DNA from: an uncultured Eubacteriales bacterium
GTDB taxonomy: Bacteria; Bacillota; Clostridia; Christensenellales; Aristaeellaceae
Reading direction: 5' to 3'
Assembly (NCBI GenBank): GCA_902767565.1
Contig: CACXHY010000001.1
Location: 62,001-126,000 of the forward strand
DNA length: 64,000 bases
Made by a program: the position numbers and the translations under genes. Below are positions 42,930 to 51,642 of this stretch, in pieces; position 1 is the stretch's first letter; every line of letters begins with the position of its first letter. The notes beneath the pieces are model-generated. The model was given only the letters and a program-made list of their open reading frames with translations. It was not told the origin of the DNA and did no database searches.

Positions 42930-44102
42930 TTACAGTTTGCGGTTTTTGGCCCGCAGAACGGAAGCCAGACGGCCGGACTCCAGGTCGCCCCAGTCCACCA
43001 CTTCGATGCCCAAAGCCGCCGCCCGCTTGCGCATGGCCGACCCTCCCCGGGTCACGCCGGCGGACGTGACGATCAGCGCGCGGGCGTCCTCGCCGCCGAA
43101 GCGGTCCCGGAGCACGGCCAGTTCGTTGAGCGCCTCCGTTTTGACGTCGCAGGTCTTGCAGCTGATGAATACCGGCTGCACCCCCCGAACGGCCATCACG
43201 TCGATCTCGTTGGTGACGGGATCGCGGCGTCCGTCCCGGCTGCGCCAGTTGACCACCGCGCTCAGGACGACATCGTCGAACACGTCGGCTTTCACGCACT
43301 GGCTGTACACATGGTTTTCCAGCACCGCGCCCACGTCCCGCAGCCAGAAACGCACCGTCTCGTCCGCAAACCGGAAAGCGGCACGGTCCGGGCCCAGTTC
43401 CACGTCCCGGATCAATCCGGCGTCGCGCAGCGCCGTCAGCAGGTCCTCCGAGACCGTGGCGGTGCCTCCGTTGCTGATCTTGACCGTGCGCCCTCCTTCC
43501 GCCCGGAGGCCCTCATCATCCACGGAGGAGATCCGCTGGAAATACTGGATCTGCTTCGGCCAGATCTGCCGGAAACGGCTGTAGACGGCAAACGCCCGTT
43601 CGATCTGGTCCAGGCGGTCCCGCAGCCCGGCGTTGTCCTCCCGGCCCGGGAGCAGGACGCCGCCCGCCATCAGAAAGCAGGACGCCGCATCCAGCCTCAC
43701 CGTGCAAGGACGGCTGTGCGCATAGGGCGCGTGCTGGATCTCGAAGAAGGTGTTGCGCTTATGGGAATAGGTGAAGACCGGCGTTGTGCCCGCCGCGGCG
43801 CCGGCCGCAAACAGGGTCGCGTCGGTCCCGCCCGAGATGTCGATGGCCGCGTCCGGATGCTCCTTCAGGATCTTCTTCAGTTCGCGTCGGATCTGCGCAG
43901 CATCCAGAAGGCTGACCGGCACAAAGGATACCGTGAGTTCCACGCGGCGATGAAGGAAATAATCCCGGATGGTCTGCCGCCATTCGGTGTCGGACGCTTT
44001 TTCGGGGGGACACACGAGAATGACTTCCTCCGGCCGGAACATCTCCGCCGCCAGGACATTCTCGATCGGCCGCTCGTCATAGAGCTCGATCAGCGTTTTC
44101 AT
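42930..44102 (-). CDS. CARF-domain nuclease of the Card1/Can2 (DUF1887) type
   Basis: The protein has 390 aa. Residues 1-140 form a CARF-like Rossmann domain with the ligand-loop DISGGTDAT (88-96). Residues ~160-250 hold a winged-helix-like linker, and ~255-390 a PD-(D/E)xK endonuclease domain with NEIDVMAV (Asp301) and FISCK (Lys316). Family members are activated by cyclic oligoadenylate from type III CRISPR Cas10 and nick or degrade DNA/RNA. The usual acidic residue before x-Lys is Ser314 here. No CRISPR or Cas gene is in the window. ATG 44102 follows GAGGAGG and overlaps the upstream gene by 26 bases. A weak hairpin at 42895-42944 overlaps the stop. Confidence 0.75.
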   Translation of the reverse strand: MKTLIELYDERPIENVLAAEMFRPEEVILVCPPEKASDTEWRQTIRDYFLHRRVELTVSFVPVSLLDAAQIRRELKKILKEHPDAAIDISGGTDATLFAAGAAAGTTPVFTYSHKRNTFFEIQHAPYAHSRPCTVRLDAASCFLMAGGVLLPGREDNAGLRDRLDQIERAFAVYSRFRQIWPKQIQYFQRISSVDDEGLRAEGGRTVKISNGGTATVSEDLLTALRDAGLIRDVELGPDRAAFRFADETVRFWLRDVGAVLENHVYSQCVKADVFDDVVLSAVVNWRSRDGRRDPVTNEIDVMAVRGVQPVFISCKTCDVKTEALNELAVLRDRFGGEDARALIVTSAGVTRGGSAMRKRAAALGIEVVDWGDLESGRLASVLRAKNRKL

Positions 44103-45294
44103 CCTTGTTCGCCTCCTCACGTTTCCGCCGGAAAAGCAGGCGGCGGCCCGCCGCGATCCCGATCCTGCAGAAGAAGGGGCGCAGGGCTTTGTCCGCGTCC
44201 TTCAGGGTGCTGATGATGGGAAGGTGCTGGGGGCAGCGTGACTCGCAGCGTCCGCAGCCCACGCATTGGCCGGCAAAGGGCGGGTCCCGGCGCATGGCCA
44301 CGGTCTGAAAGTAGGCCCTCCAGCCGGCGAACCGGTTCTCCTCGCTCATCAGGTTGTAGCAGCTGAAGGTCCCGGGGATATCCACGCCCTTCGGGCAGGG
44401 CATGCAGTAGCCGCACCCCGTGCAGCCGATCCGGGTGCGCTCGCCGATGTCCTTCTTCACCGACGCGATCAGGGAGCGCTCGGCATCATCCATGCAGCCG
44501 GGGAGCGCCTCGGCGGCGATCCGGCAGTTTTCCTCCACCATGGCCATGGAGTTCATGCCGGAGAGGACACAGGTGACCTCCGGCTGATCCCAAAGCCAGC
44601 GCAGGGCCAGCTCCGCGGCCGTCCGGCCGCCGCCCTCCCGCGCGATCCGTTCCCTGGCGGCGCGGGGCAGCCGGTCCACCAGCCGCCCGCCCCTGAGGGG
44701 TTCCATGATGATGACGGGGATGTTCTTCGCCGCGGCGGCCTGCAGTCCGATGCGTCCGGCCTGGCTGACCTCGTCCACATAGTTGTACTGGATCTGGCAG
44801 AAGTCCCAGGGGTAGGCCTCCAGGATCTGAAGGAACATGGCGGTGTTGCCGTGGTAGGAGAAGCCGATCCGGTCGATCTGCCCGGCGCGTTTCTTTGCGT
44901 CGATCCATTCCTCGATGCCCAGCGACTGCAGCTTGCGCCACGCGTCGATGTCCGTCAGCATGTGCATCAGATAGTTGTCCACGCGCCCGGTCTTCAGCCT
45001 GCTGCGCTGTTCGTCGAAATAGCGGTCGATGGCCGCCCTGTCCCGGATGAGGTACTGCGGCAGCTTTGTCGCGATCCGCACCCGGTCCCGGATGCCGGCG
45101 CGCTCCAGAATGGTCCCGAGCGCCGCCTCGCTGCCGGGATAGATGTAGGCGGTATCGAAATAGTTGACGCCCAGTTCACAGGCCCGGAGGATCTCCGCGG
45201 CGGCTTCCTTCTGATCGATCCTGCCCATGGTGCGCGGGAAGCGCATGCATCCGAAACCCAGCGCGGAATAACCGTGCCGCATCTGCATATCCAT
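44077..45294 (-). CDS. Aldo/keto reductase fused to 4Fe-4S ferredoxin domain
   Basis: The protein has 405 aa. The barrel has NYFDTAYIYPGSE (Asp/Tyr), IATKLP (Lys) and NYLMHML (His). The C-terminus carries two cysteine clusters, CTGCGYCMPCPKG and CVGCGRCESRCPQ, for an iron-sulfur centre pair; this fusion is common in anaerobic Clostridia. It probably exchanges electrons between a ferredoxin-like centre and a small carbonyl, substrate unknown. ATG 45294 has AGGAG eight bases upstream and follows the orphan regulator by four bases. Confidence 0.88.
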   Translation of the reverse strand: MDMQMRHGYSALGFGCMRFPRTMGRIDQKEAAAEILRACELGVNYFDTAYIYPGSEAALGTILERAGIRDRVRIATKLPQYLIRDRAAIDRYFDEQRSRLKTGRVDNYLMHMLTDIDAWRKLQSLGIEEWIDAKKRAGQIDRIGFSYHGNTAMFLQILEAYPWDFCQIQYNYVDEVSQAGRIGLQAAAAKNIPVIIMEPLRGGRLVDRLPRAARERIAREGGGRTAAELALRWLWDQPEVTCVLSGMNSMAMVEENCRIAAEALPGCMDDAERSLIASVKKDIGERTRIGCTGCGYCMPCPKGVDIPGTFSCYNLMSEENRFAGWRAYFQTVAMRRDPPFAGQCVGCGRCESRCPQHLPIISTLKDADKALRPFFCRIGIAAGRRLLFRRKREEANKDENADRAL

Positions 45295-45298
45295 CGCT

Positions 45299-45994
45299 TC
45301 AGCTCCTGACATCAAACTTGTATCCGACGCCCCACACCGTCACCAGATCCCAGCCGTAGCGCTCCCGGTCCGGCAGCTTCTCCCGGACGCGCTTCACGTG
45401 CACATCCACCGTGCGGGAAGAGTCGCCCGCGTAGTCAAAACCCCAGACGTGCTCCAGCAGCTGCTCGCGGGTGAAGACCTGGCCCGCGTGGCCGGCCAGG
45501 AAGTAGAGCAGCTCCAGCTCCTTGGGCGGCATCTCCACGCGGCGGCCCTCATAGCGGACCTCGTACTGGGTCAGGCTGACCGTCAGGCCCGGGAAGGAGA
45601 GGGTGTCGTCCCTGGTCCCCGCGGTCCCCGTGCGGCGCAGCACGGCCTTGACCCGCGCCACCAGTTCCTTGGTGTCGAAGGGCTTGGTGATATAATCGTC
45701 CGCCCCCAGTTCCAGACCCAGTACCTTGTCGAAGGTCTCATCCCGGGCGGTCAGCATGATGACGGGGATCGCGCCGGTGCGGCGGATGTCCCTCAGCACC
45801 TCGGTCCCCTCAAGCCCCGGGAGCATGATGTCCAGCAGCACCAGGTCCGGCGGGTTCTTCCGGAAAGCTGTCAGCGCGTCGTCCCCGCGGCTCTCGGTGT
45901 GGACCTCGAAGCCTTCTTTCTCCAGATACAGGCGCACCAGCGCGGCGATGCTCGGATCGTCATCCACCAGCAGGATCAACGGCTTGTCTTTCAT
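45299..45994 (-). CDS. OmpR/PhoB-family response regulator, no adjacent kinase
   Basis: The protein has 231 aa. The receiver has LLVDDDPS, Asp in LVLLDIMLPG, IMLTARDE and TKPF; the winged helix has TREQLLEHVWGFDYAGDSSRT. It matches VanR/CssR-like regulators in length and order. It sits 10 bases after mutS2 and 4 before the reductase, with no histidine kinase in reach, so its partner is elsewhere in the genome. Confidence 0.92.
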   Translation of the reverse strand: MKDKPLILLVDDDPSIAALVRLYLEKEGFEVHTESRGDDALTAFRKNPPDLVLLDIMLPGLEGTEVLRDIRRTGAIPVIMLTARDETFDKVLGLELGADDYITKPFDTKELVARVKAVLRRTGTAGTRDDTLSFPGLTVSLTQYEVRYEGRRVEMPPKELELLYFLAGHAGQVFTREQLLEHVWGFDYAGDSSRTVDVHVKRVREKLPDRERYGWDLVTVWGVGYKFDVRS

Positions 45995-46004
45995 ACGCGG
46001 CTCC

Positions 46005-48374
46005 TCACTTCAGCGTCACCACGGTCACGCCTTCCTCCCCTTCGCCATAGACGCCTTTCCGGAAGCTCTTGACGTGGGGATTGCGGCGGAGGTCCTGCTG
46101 GATGCCAGCCCGCAGGACGCCCGTGCCCTTGCCGTGGATGATGGAGACCTCCCCGAGCCCCGCCATTTTGGCCTGATCCAGGTACTGTCCCACCGCCATC
46201 AGCGCCTCTTCCAGGTTCATGCCGCGGACGTCGCATTCCATGCGGACGGTGCGGTCCATCATGTTCACGTGTCCCTGCACGGTGGTCCTCTGTTTGGCCT
46301 TGGCGGGCTCCTGCTTCATGCGCAGCTGCGAGATGTGCGCCTTGAACTTCATGATGCCCGCCTGCAGCTGCACGTCGCCCTTCTCGTCCGGCGGGGCCAG
46401 CACGGTCCCGGTCGTTCCGAGGGTCAGGATCGTCACCTGGTCGCCCGGCTTGACCGTCTTCGGGGCGGTCCCGGTATCCACGGTCTGCTGCAGCCCTTCG
46501 CTCAGTTCGTCGATGGAGGCGTCCATCCGCTTCCGGATGGCGTTGATCTCCGCGTCGGGCGTCGCGGCCTGCTTTTTCATGCGCTTCAGGTCCGTGATGA
46601 TGGCGTCCGACTCCCGGCGCGCGTCCTCCAGGATCCGGCGCGCCTCCTCCTTCGCCTTGCGGACCGTGCTCTCCCTGCGGCTCTCCATCTCCTTGCGGAG
46701 TTTCTCCGCCTCGTCCCGCAGGCGAACGGTCTCCTTTGCCGCCTCCTCGGCGAGCATCCGCTCCTTTTCCGCCACCTGCCGGTGGTATTCGGCGTTGGCG
46801 ATCACGTCTTCGAAACGGATGCTGTCGCCCGAGAGCAGCTGCTTCGCGTCATCGATCAGCGCCTCGCTCAGGCCCAGCTTCCTGCTGATCTCAAAGGCAT
46901 TGGACTTGCCCGGCACGCCGATGGACAGGCGATAGGTCGGGCGCAGGGTCTCCACGTCGAACTCCACCGAGGCGTTTTCGATCCCCGGCGTGGAGAGGGC
47001 AAAGGCCTTGAGTTCGGAATAGTGCGTGGTGGCCATGGTGCGCACGCCGATGTTCTTCAGCCGGGTCAGGATCGCCTGGGCCAGGGCCGCGCCCTCGGTG
47101 GGATCGGTGCCCGCGCCGAGCTCGTCGAAGAGGACGAGATCCCGGGGCGTCACGTCCCGCATGATGGTGACGATATTGGTCATGTGTCCGGAGAAGGTGG
47201 ACAGGCTCTGCTCGATGGACTGCTCATCGCCGATGTCGGCAAAGACCTGCTCAAACACGGCCAGCTCGGTGCCCAGATCCGCCGGGACCTGCAGGCCGGC
47301 CGCGGCCATCAGCGTCAGCAGGCCGGCGGTCTTCAGCGTGACGGTCTTGCCGCCCGTGTTGGGACCGGTGATGATCAGCTCGGTGAAGTCCTCCCCCAGC
47401 CACAGGCTTCCGGGAACCACCTGCTCGTCCGGGATCAGCGGATGACGGCCCCGCACGATGCGGATGCGGCCCTCGCTGTTCAGCTTCGGCTGGCATCCGC
47501 GCATGCGCCGGGAGAGCAGGCCCTTGGCGAAGATGAAGTCCAGCTCCGCCAGCCGGACGACGTCCTCCTTCAGGGCGTCGGCAAAGGGGATCAGCTCGGC
47601 GGACAGGGACGCGAGGATCCGCTCGATCTCCTGCCGCTCCTTCAGTTCCCACTGTTTCAGCTCGTTCCCCATTTCCACGGCCGCCATGGGCTCGATGAAC
47701 AGGGTGGCCCCGGACGCGCTCTGGTCGTGCACCAGACCCGGGACCATGCTGCGGTGATCGGCTCTCACCGGCAGCACGTAGCGCCCGTTGCGCACGGTGA
47801 TCAGCGTATCCTGCAGCGCCTCCTGATAAACGGACGAGCGCAGCATCTGGTTCAGCTTCTCCTTGATGCGCTCGTTGGCGCCGCGCAGGTGGCGGCGGAT
47901 ATCGAGCAGGGTCTTGGACGCATGATCCGAGATCTCGTCCTCGGAGAGGATGGCGTCGGTGATGTCCCGCTCCACGTTGCGCAGGTCCGTCAGCGCGGCG
48001 GCCTTCTCCTGCAGGATGGGCGTGGTCGTCCGGTCCGTCAGCAGGGCGTCCCGGGCAGCCCGGGAGGCGCGCAGCATGGCCGCCACATCCAGCAGCGCCC
48101 TCGGAGACAGGGTGGCTCCCTTCTCCGCCAGGGAGATGGAGGCGCGCACATCCGAGGACTCCACCAGCGGTGTGCCGCCCACATACTGCAAAACCACCGT
48201 GGCCTCTTCCGTCTCCCGCTGGCGGTATTCGGCCTCGGTCAGATCGTGCGAGGGCTCCAGCTGCCTGCAGCGTTCGGCCCCCATCTCCGTGAGGGCGAGA
48301 GAGGCCAGCTCCTCCCTGATCTTTGTGAATTCCAGCACGCGAAGCGTTCGCTGCTGCATCGGTGTCTGAATCAT
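46005..48374 (-). CDS. mutS2: MutS2 ATPase/endonuclease
   Basis: The protein has 789 aa. The MutS core includes Walker A GPNTGGKTVTLKT and Walker B LVLFDELGAGTDPTEG; it lacks the MutS mismatch-recognition domain. A coiled coil (about 510-610) and the C-terminal Smr nuclease domain (DVRGMNLEEALMAV, IIHGKGTGVLR) complete it. MutS2 suppresses recombination and, in Bacillus, splits collided ribosomes. GAGGTGA precedes the ATG. It follows the U32 gene by 54 bases. Confidence 0.96.
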   Translation of the reverse strand: MIQTPMQQRTLRVLEFTKIREELASLALTEMGAERCRQLEPSHDLTEAEYRQRETEEATVVLQYVGGTPLVESSDVRASISLAEKGATLSPRALLDVAAMLRASRAARDALLTDRTTTPILQEKAAALTDLRNVERDITDAILSEDEISDHASKTLLDIRRHLRGANERIKEKLNQMLRSSVYQEALQDTLITVRNGRYVLPVRADHRSMVPGLVHDQSASGATLFIEPMAAVEMGNELKQWELKERQEIERILASLSAELIPFADALKEDVVRLAELDFIFAKGLLSRRMRGCQPKLNSEGRIRIVRGRHPLIPDEQVVPGSLWLGEDFTELIITGPNTGGKTVTLKTAGLLTLMAAAGLQVPADLGTELAVFEQVFADIGDEQSIEQSLSTFSGHMTNIVTIMRDVTPRDLVLFDELGAGTDPTEGAALAQAILTRLKNIGVRTMATTHYSELKAFALSTPGIENASVEFDVETLRPTYRLSIGVPGKSNAFEISRKLGLSEALIDDAKQLLSGDSIRFEDVIANAEYHRQVAEKERMLAEEAAKETVRLRDEAEKLRKEMESRRESTVRKAKEEARRILEDARRESDAIITDLKRMKKQAATPDAEINAIRKRMDASIDELSEGLQQTVDTGTAPKTVKPGDQVTILTLGTTGTVLAPPDEKGDVQLQAGIMKFKAHISQLRMKQEPAKAKQRTTVQGHVNMMDRTVRMECDVRGMNLEEALMAVGQYLDQAKMAGLGEVSIIHGKGTGVLRAGIQQDLRRNPHVKSFRKGVYGEGEEGVTVVTLK

Positions 48375-48428
48375 GCTGTCACCTCATCGTGGGATCGTGC
48401 TGCATCGCTCCGCCCATGCGGAGGCGGT

Positions 48429-50696
48429 CTATTCGACGCCCCGGTTCCAGTGTCCCGCGGTCACGGCGGCCCCCGCCGTCTCGTCCTCCACGCGCCACAG
48501 CTGCGGCCAGCCCTCCCGGGACACCTCCCGGCGGATGTCCGTCACGGCGCTGTTGAGGAGCCGCACCACGCAGCCCTCGGGGAGGCGGACCCTTTTCAGG
48601 GGGAAGCGCATGCCGCGGCGGTCGGTCAGGTCCTGCCCCTCCAGGCAGTCATCCGCGTGCGTGTCGCACATGACGCAGGCCGCATGGCCGGATCTCAGGC
48701 CGAGGAAAGTGCGGGCCGGGCAATGATGCAGCAGCATCAGCTGCTCCCTGCCCCAGGACGGGATCAGGATGGGCGGACGGCCCTCCGTCAGGATCTGCAG
48801 TTCCCGGCGGTTGAGCTCCGGTGAGGCCGTCACGAAAACGCATCCGGCTTCAAACAGCAGCTGCGCCGCCCGGCGGTTCATCACCGGGACGCCGATGCCG
48901 GCCCCCATGGGGAGCGTCCAGTCGATGCCCAGCTGCCCGACAGAACCCAGCACCACACCGCCCAGCTTCTCGCGGTGGGCGCCGACCCACGCGGAGATCG
49001 CCTGCAGCGTCCCTTCCTCACAGTCCGTGGGAAGCTGCAGCCACACACCGTCCGGGAAGGAGGCGATCCCGCTGTCCAGAGCGTCCGGCCGCCAGTCCTC
49101 CGGCTGCCAGGCCGTGACCATGCCCGCGGCCTCCTTCGGGATCCGGTCGGCCCGGTAAACGACGCAAAGGCCCGGATGCGCACCCGAGGGCAGCGCACAG
49201 GCGTCCGGAGGCATCTCACGCACGGCGTCCGGCGCGTTTGCCCCGCAGATCGCGTCCGTCAGCATCTCCAGCGCGGCCCTGCGCAGGCTGTTGAGCGCGG
49301 AGGCCGATACGAAGGCGTTTTCCGTCTGTATCTCACATCGCGTCACGGAGAATGCCGTGCCGCCGGTCTTGCGGAGCTGCTGTTCGGCCCGTTCCGCGGT
49401 GAGCGCGGCTTTCTGCGCGGCCTGCACGGTCTCGCCCGCGGCGGTCACCGCGCAGATGCCGGAGCGCGCCGTCAGGCTGAGCGGCTCACCCGGCACGGCG
49501 CGCAGGGAGAGGGACACGGAGATCTCCGGCGGGGGCAGCGCCATGGCCCGGCGAAGCTGCTCGCTGTCCGTCAGGCGCACCACCGGTTCTCCTCCGCGCA
49601 GCCGCGCGTCCTCCCGGAGCCGCAGATTGGCGATGCCGCCGGCGGGCGTCTCGCTGCCGGCATAGATCGTCTCATAATCGCCCTGCGCCGTCCCGATCCG
49701 CAGCTGATCGCCGTCGTGCAGCGGCAGATCCGTGCGGATCTTCGCGAATCGCCTGTCTGCCTGCTCCACCCTGCCTACGGGCACGCCGCCGTGATTCACG
49801 CGGGCCGGATCGATGAAGCCGGCGTCGTTCACGCCCATGGCGCGGCCGCGCATGAAGCCGCCCCGCTGAAAGATCTGCAGCAGTTCGCGTTTTTCGCCCG
49901 CGTCCGCCTTCCGGAACGTGCCGTCCGCAACGCCGTCAAGGGCCGCGCGGTAGCTGCGGGTCACCGTGGCCACGTACTCGGGGCGCTTCAGGCGGCCCTC
50001 CAGTTTGACCGAACAGGCGCCCGCTTCCGCCAGCGCCGGCAGATCATCCCGCATGCAGACATCCCGGGGCGACAGCCAGGCGCCTTCCCGGCCGCGATAC
50101 AGGTACTGCATGCGGCAGGGCTGCGCGCACCGCCCGCGGTTGCCGCTCCGGCCGCCCGCCATGGAGGAGAAGAGGCACTGACCGCTGACGCTCACGCACT
50201 GGGCGCCATGGCCGAACACCTCCACCTCGGTCCCGGCCGATGCGGCTTTCCGGATCTCCTCCAGGGAGCATTCCCGCGCCAGCACCACCCGCCGGATCCC
50301 CTGAGACGCCGCCCATTTCACGCCGGTCAGATTGTGGAGCGCCATCTGCGTGGAGGCGTGGACCGTGAGGCCGGGAAACTGTTTCCGAATGATGCGCAGG
50401 ATGCCCAGGTCCTGCACCAGCACGGCATCCGCCCGGGCATCGCACAGCATGCGCAGCAGGTCGGTGACCGCGTCCAGCTCGCCGTCCTTCACCAGGGTGT
50501 TGACGGTGACGTGTACCCGCATCCCGTGGAGATGGCACAGCCGGACCGCGTCGCGGAGCTCATCGGGGGCGAAATTGCCCGCTCCGGCCCTGGCGCTGAA
50601 GGCTGTGCATCCCAAATAGACCGCGTCGGCGCCTGCCGCCACGGCCCTTTCAAGAGCGTCCCGGCTGCCCGCCGGGGCAAGCGTTTCAATCTTCAT
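48429..50696 (-). CDS. Peptidase U32 family protein (RlhA/YhbU-like, long form)
   Basis: The protein has 755 aa. The U32 core starts ETLAPAGSRDALERAVAAG and has the Cys-rich signature GHGAQCVSVSGQCLFSS...CAQPC, the iron-sulfur ligands shown for RlhA-type 23S rRNA hydroxylases and for UbiU/V. The rest is a DUF3656-like region. The peptidase name is historical; RNA modification is more likely. It overlaps zapA by 11 bases and leads into mutS2, a gene order frequent in Clostridia. Confidence 0.88.
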   Translation of the reverse strand: MKIETLAPAGSRDALERAVAAGADAVYLGCTAFSARAGAGNFAPDELRDAVRLCHLHGMRVHVTVNTLVKDGELDAVTDLLRMLCDARADAVLVQDLGILRIIRKQFPGLTVHASTQMALHNLTGVKWAASQGIRRVVLARECSLEEIRKAASAGTEVEVFGHGAQCVSVSGQCLFSSMAGGRSGNRGRCAQPCRMQYLYRGREGAWLSPRDVCMRDDLPALAEAGACSVKLEGRLKRPEYVATVTRSYRAALDGVADGTFRKADAGEKRELLQIFQRGGFMRGRAMGVNDAGFIDPARVNHGGVPVGRVEQADRRFAKIRTDLPLHDGDQLRIGTAQGDYETIYAGSETPAGGIANLRLREDARLRGGEPVVRLTDSEQLRRAMALPPPEISVSLSLRAVPGEPLSLTARSGICAVTAAGETVQAAQKAALTAERAEQQLRKTGGTAFSVTRCEIQTENAFVSASALNSLRRAALEMLTDAICGANAPDAVREMPPDACALPSGAHPGLCVVYRADRIPKEAAGMVTAWQPEDWRPDALDSGIASFPDGVWLQLPTDCEEGTLQAISAWVGAHREKLGGVVLGSVGQLGIDWTLPMGAGIGVPVMNRRAAQLLFEAGCVFVTASPELNRRELQILTEGRPPILIPSWGREQLMLLHHCPARTFLGLRSGHAACVMCDTHADDCLEGQDLTDRRGMRFPLKRVRLPEGCVVRLLNSAVTDIRREVSREGWPQLWRVEDETAGAAVTAGHWNRGVE

Positions 50697-50943
50697 GATC
50701 CTGCATGCTGCGAAGCTGCCGGCGCAGACGGCGGTTCTCGTCCTGTGCCTTCATCAGTTCATCCGCCAGGTTCATCGCCGCCAGGGCATAGGCCTGCTGG
50801 GCGGGGAGGCGGGTGGCGGTCACGGACTCCCGGAGCTTCCGGTCCGCATAGGCCGCCACGCGTTTGAGATACTCCGGGGCGTCGGAGGAGCTCACGGTGT
50901 AGGCCTTGCCTCCGACGTAGACGGTCGTGGTCTGCTTTTCCAT
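50686..50943 (-). CDS. zapA: Cell division protein ZapA
   Basis: The protein has 85 aa. The start TTVYVGGKAYTVSSSDAPEY and a C-terminal coiled coil (MNLADELMKAQDENRRLRR) match ZapA, the FtsZ-ring cross-linker. It lies 11 bases before cyclophilin's stop on the other side and overlaps the U32 gene, completing the usual zapA-U32-mutS2 set. Confidence 0.9.
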   Translation of the reverse strand: MEKQTTTVYVGGKAYTVSSSDAPEYLKRVAAYADRKLRESVTATRLPAQQAYALAAMNLADELMKAQDENRRLRRQLRSMQDHED

Positions 50944-50953
50944 TTCTGCCCCT

Positions 50954-51469
50954 TTACAGCTTGCGGAAGGGATATTCCCGTCCGTCGGTCTCCACGCGAA
51001 CGGAAGCCATGCGCTGAGGCGTCACGGGCCTGTCGCGCATGTCCCGCCGGGTGTTGACGATCTCGTCCGCCGCTTCCATGCCCTCCAGCACCTTGCCGAA
51101 GGCCGCGTACTGGCCGTCCAGGTGCGGGCTGGTGCTGGTCATGATGAAGAACTGGCTGCCGGCGGAATCCGGGTCCATGGCCCGGGCCATGGAAAGGACG
51201 CCGTAGGTGTGCTTCAGGGGATTCTTCACGCCGTTGGCCGCGAACTCACCGGGGATGGAGTAGCCGGGGCCGCCCACGCCGGTGCCCTGGGGGTCGCCGC
51301 CCTGGATCATGAAGCCGGGGATCACCCGGTGGAAGATCAGTCCGTCATAGAAGCCGCTGTTGGCCAGGCTGATGAAGTTGCCCACGGAGTTCGGCGCGAT
51401 CTCGGGATACAATTCGCCCTTCATCTGCTTGCCGTTCTCAAGGGTTATGACAAAAGTCGGGTTGGACAT
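50954..51469 (-). CDS. Peptidylprolyl isomerase, cyclophilin type
   Basis: The protein has 171 aa. Cyclophilin core motifs are [42 protein letters not shown] and AAFGKV. There is no signal peptide, so it acts in the cytoplasm on prolyl bonds of folding proteins. The ATG at 51469 has AGGAGG upstream; the open frame continues through the promoter and is not used. Confidence 0.95.
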   Translation of the reverse strand: MSNPTFVITLENGKQMKGELYPEIAPNSVGNFISLANSGFYDGLIFHRVIPGFMIQGGDPQGTGVGGPGYSIPGEFAANGVKNPLKHTYGVLSMARAMDPDSAGSQFFIMTSTSPHLDGQYAAFGKVLEGMEAADEIVNTRRDMRDRPVTPQRMASVRVETDGREYPFRKL

Positions 51470-51500
51470 GAAAACGCCTCCTGTTGCTTGGAATAAATCT

Positions 51501-51529
51501 ATTGTAGCAGTTTCCCGGGGACTTTGCAA
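51501..51529 (-). promoter_or_regulatory. Cyclophilin promoter sharing its -35 with the glucanase promoter
   Basis: On the minus strand TTGCAA (51524-51529), 17-base spacer, TACAAT (51501-51506). The hexamer TTGCAA is its own reverse complement and is also the -35 of the opposite promoter. Confidence 0.7.
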
Positions 51530-51551
51530 GCGCGGAAAAAGATGATATACT
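51524..51551 (+). promoter_or_regulatory. GH5 glucanase promoter
   Basis: TTGCAA (51524-51529), 16-base spacer, TATACT (51546-51551), about 90 bases before the gene. Confidence 0.6.
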
Positions 51552-51642
51552 TCCCTCAGGATCCGGAAAGCGCCCGTCGGCCGCGAGCCGTCGGACAGGC
51601 AAGCCCCGGAACGATCATCCGACACAGAACGGAGGCATCGGC

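Noticed and set aside
42930..44102. Part of a type III CRISPR-Cas locus
   Set aside because: No cas genes, arrays or reverse transcriptase lie within the window on either side.
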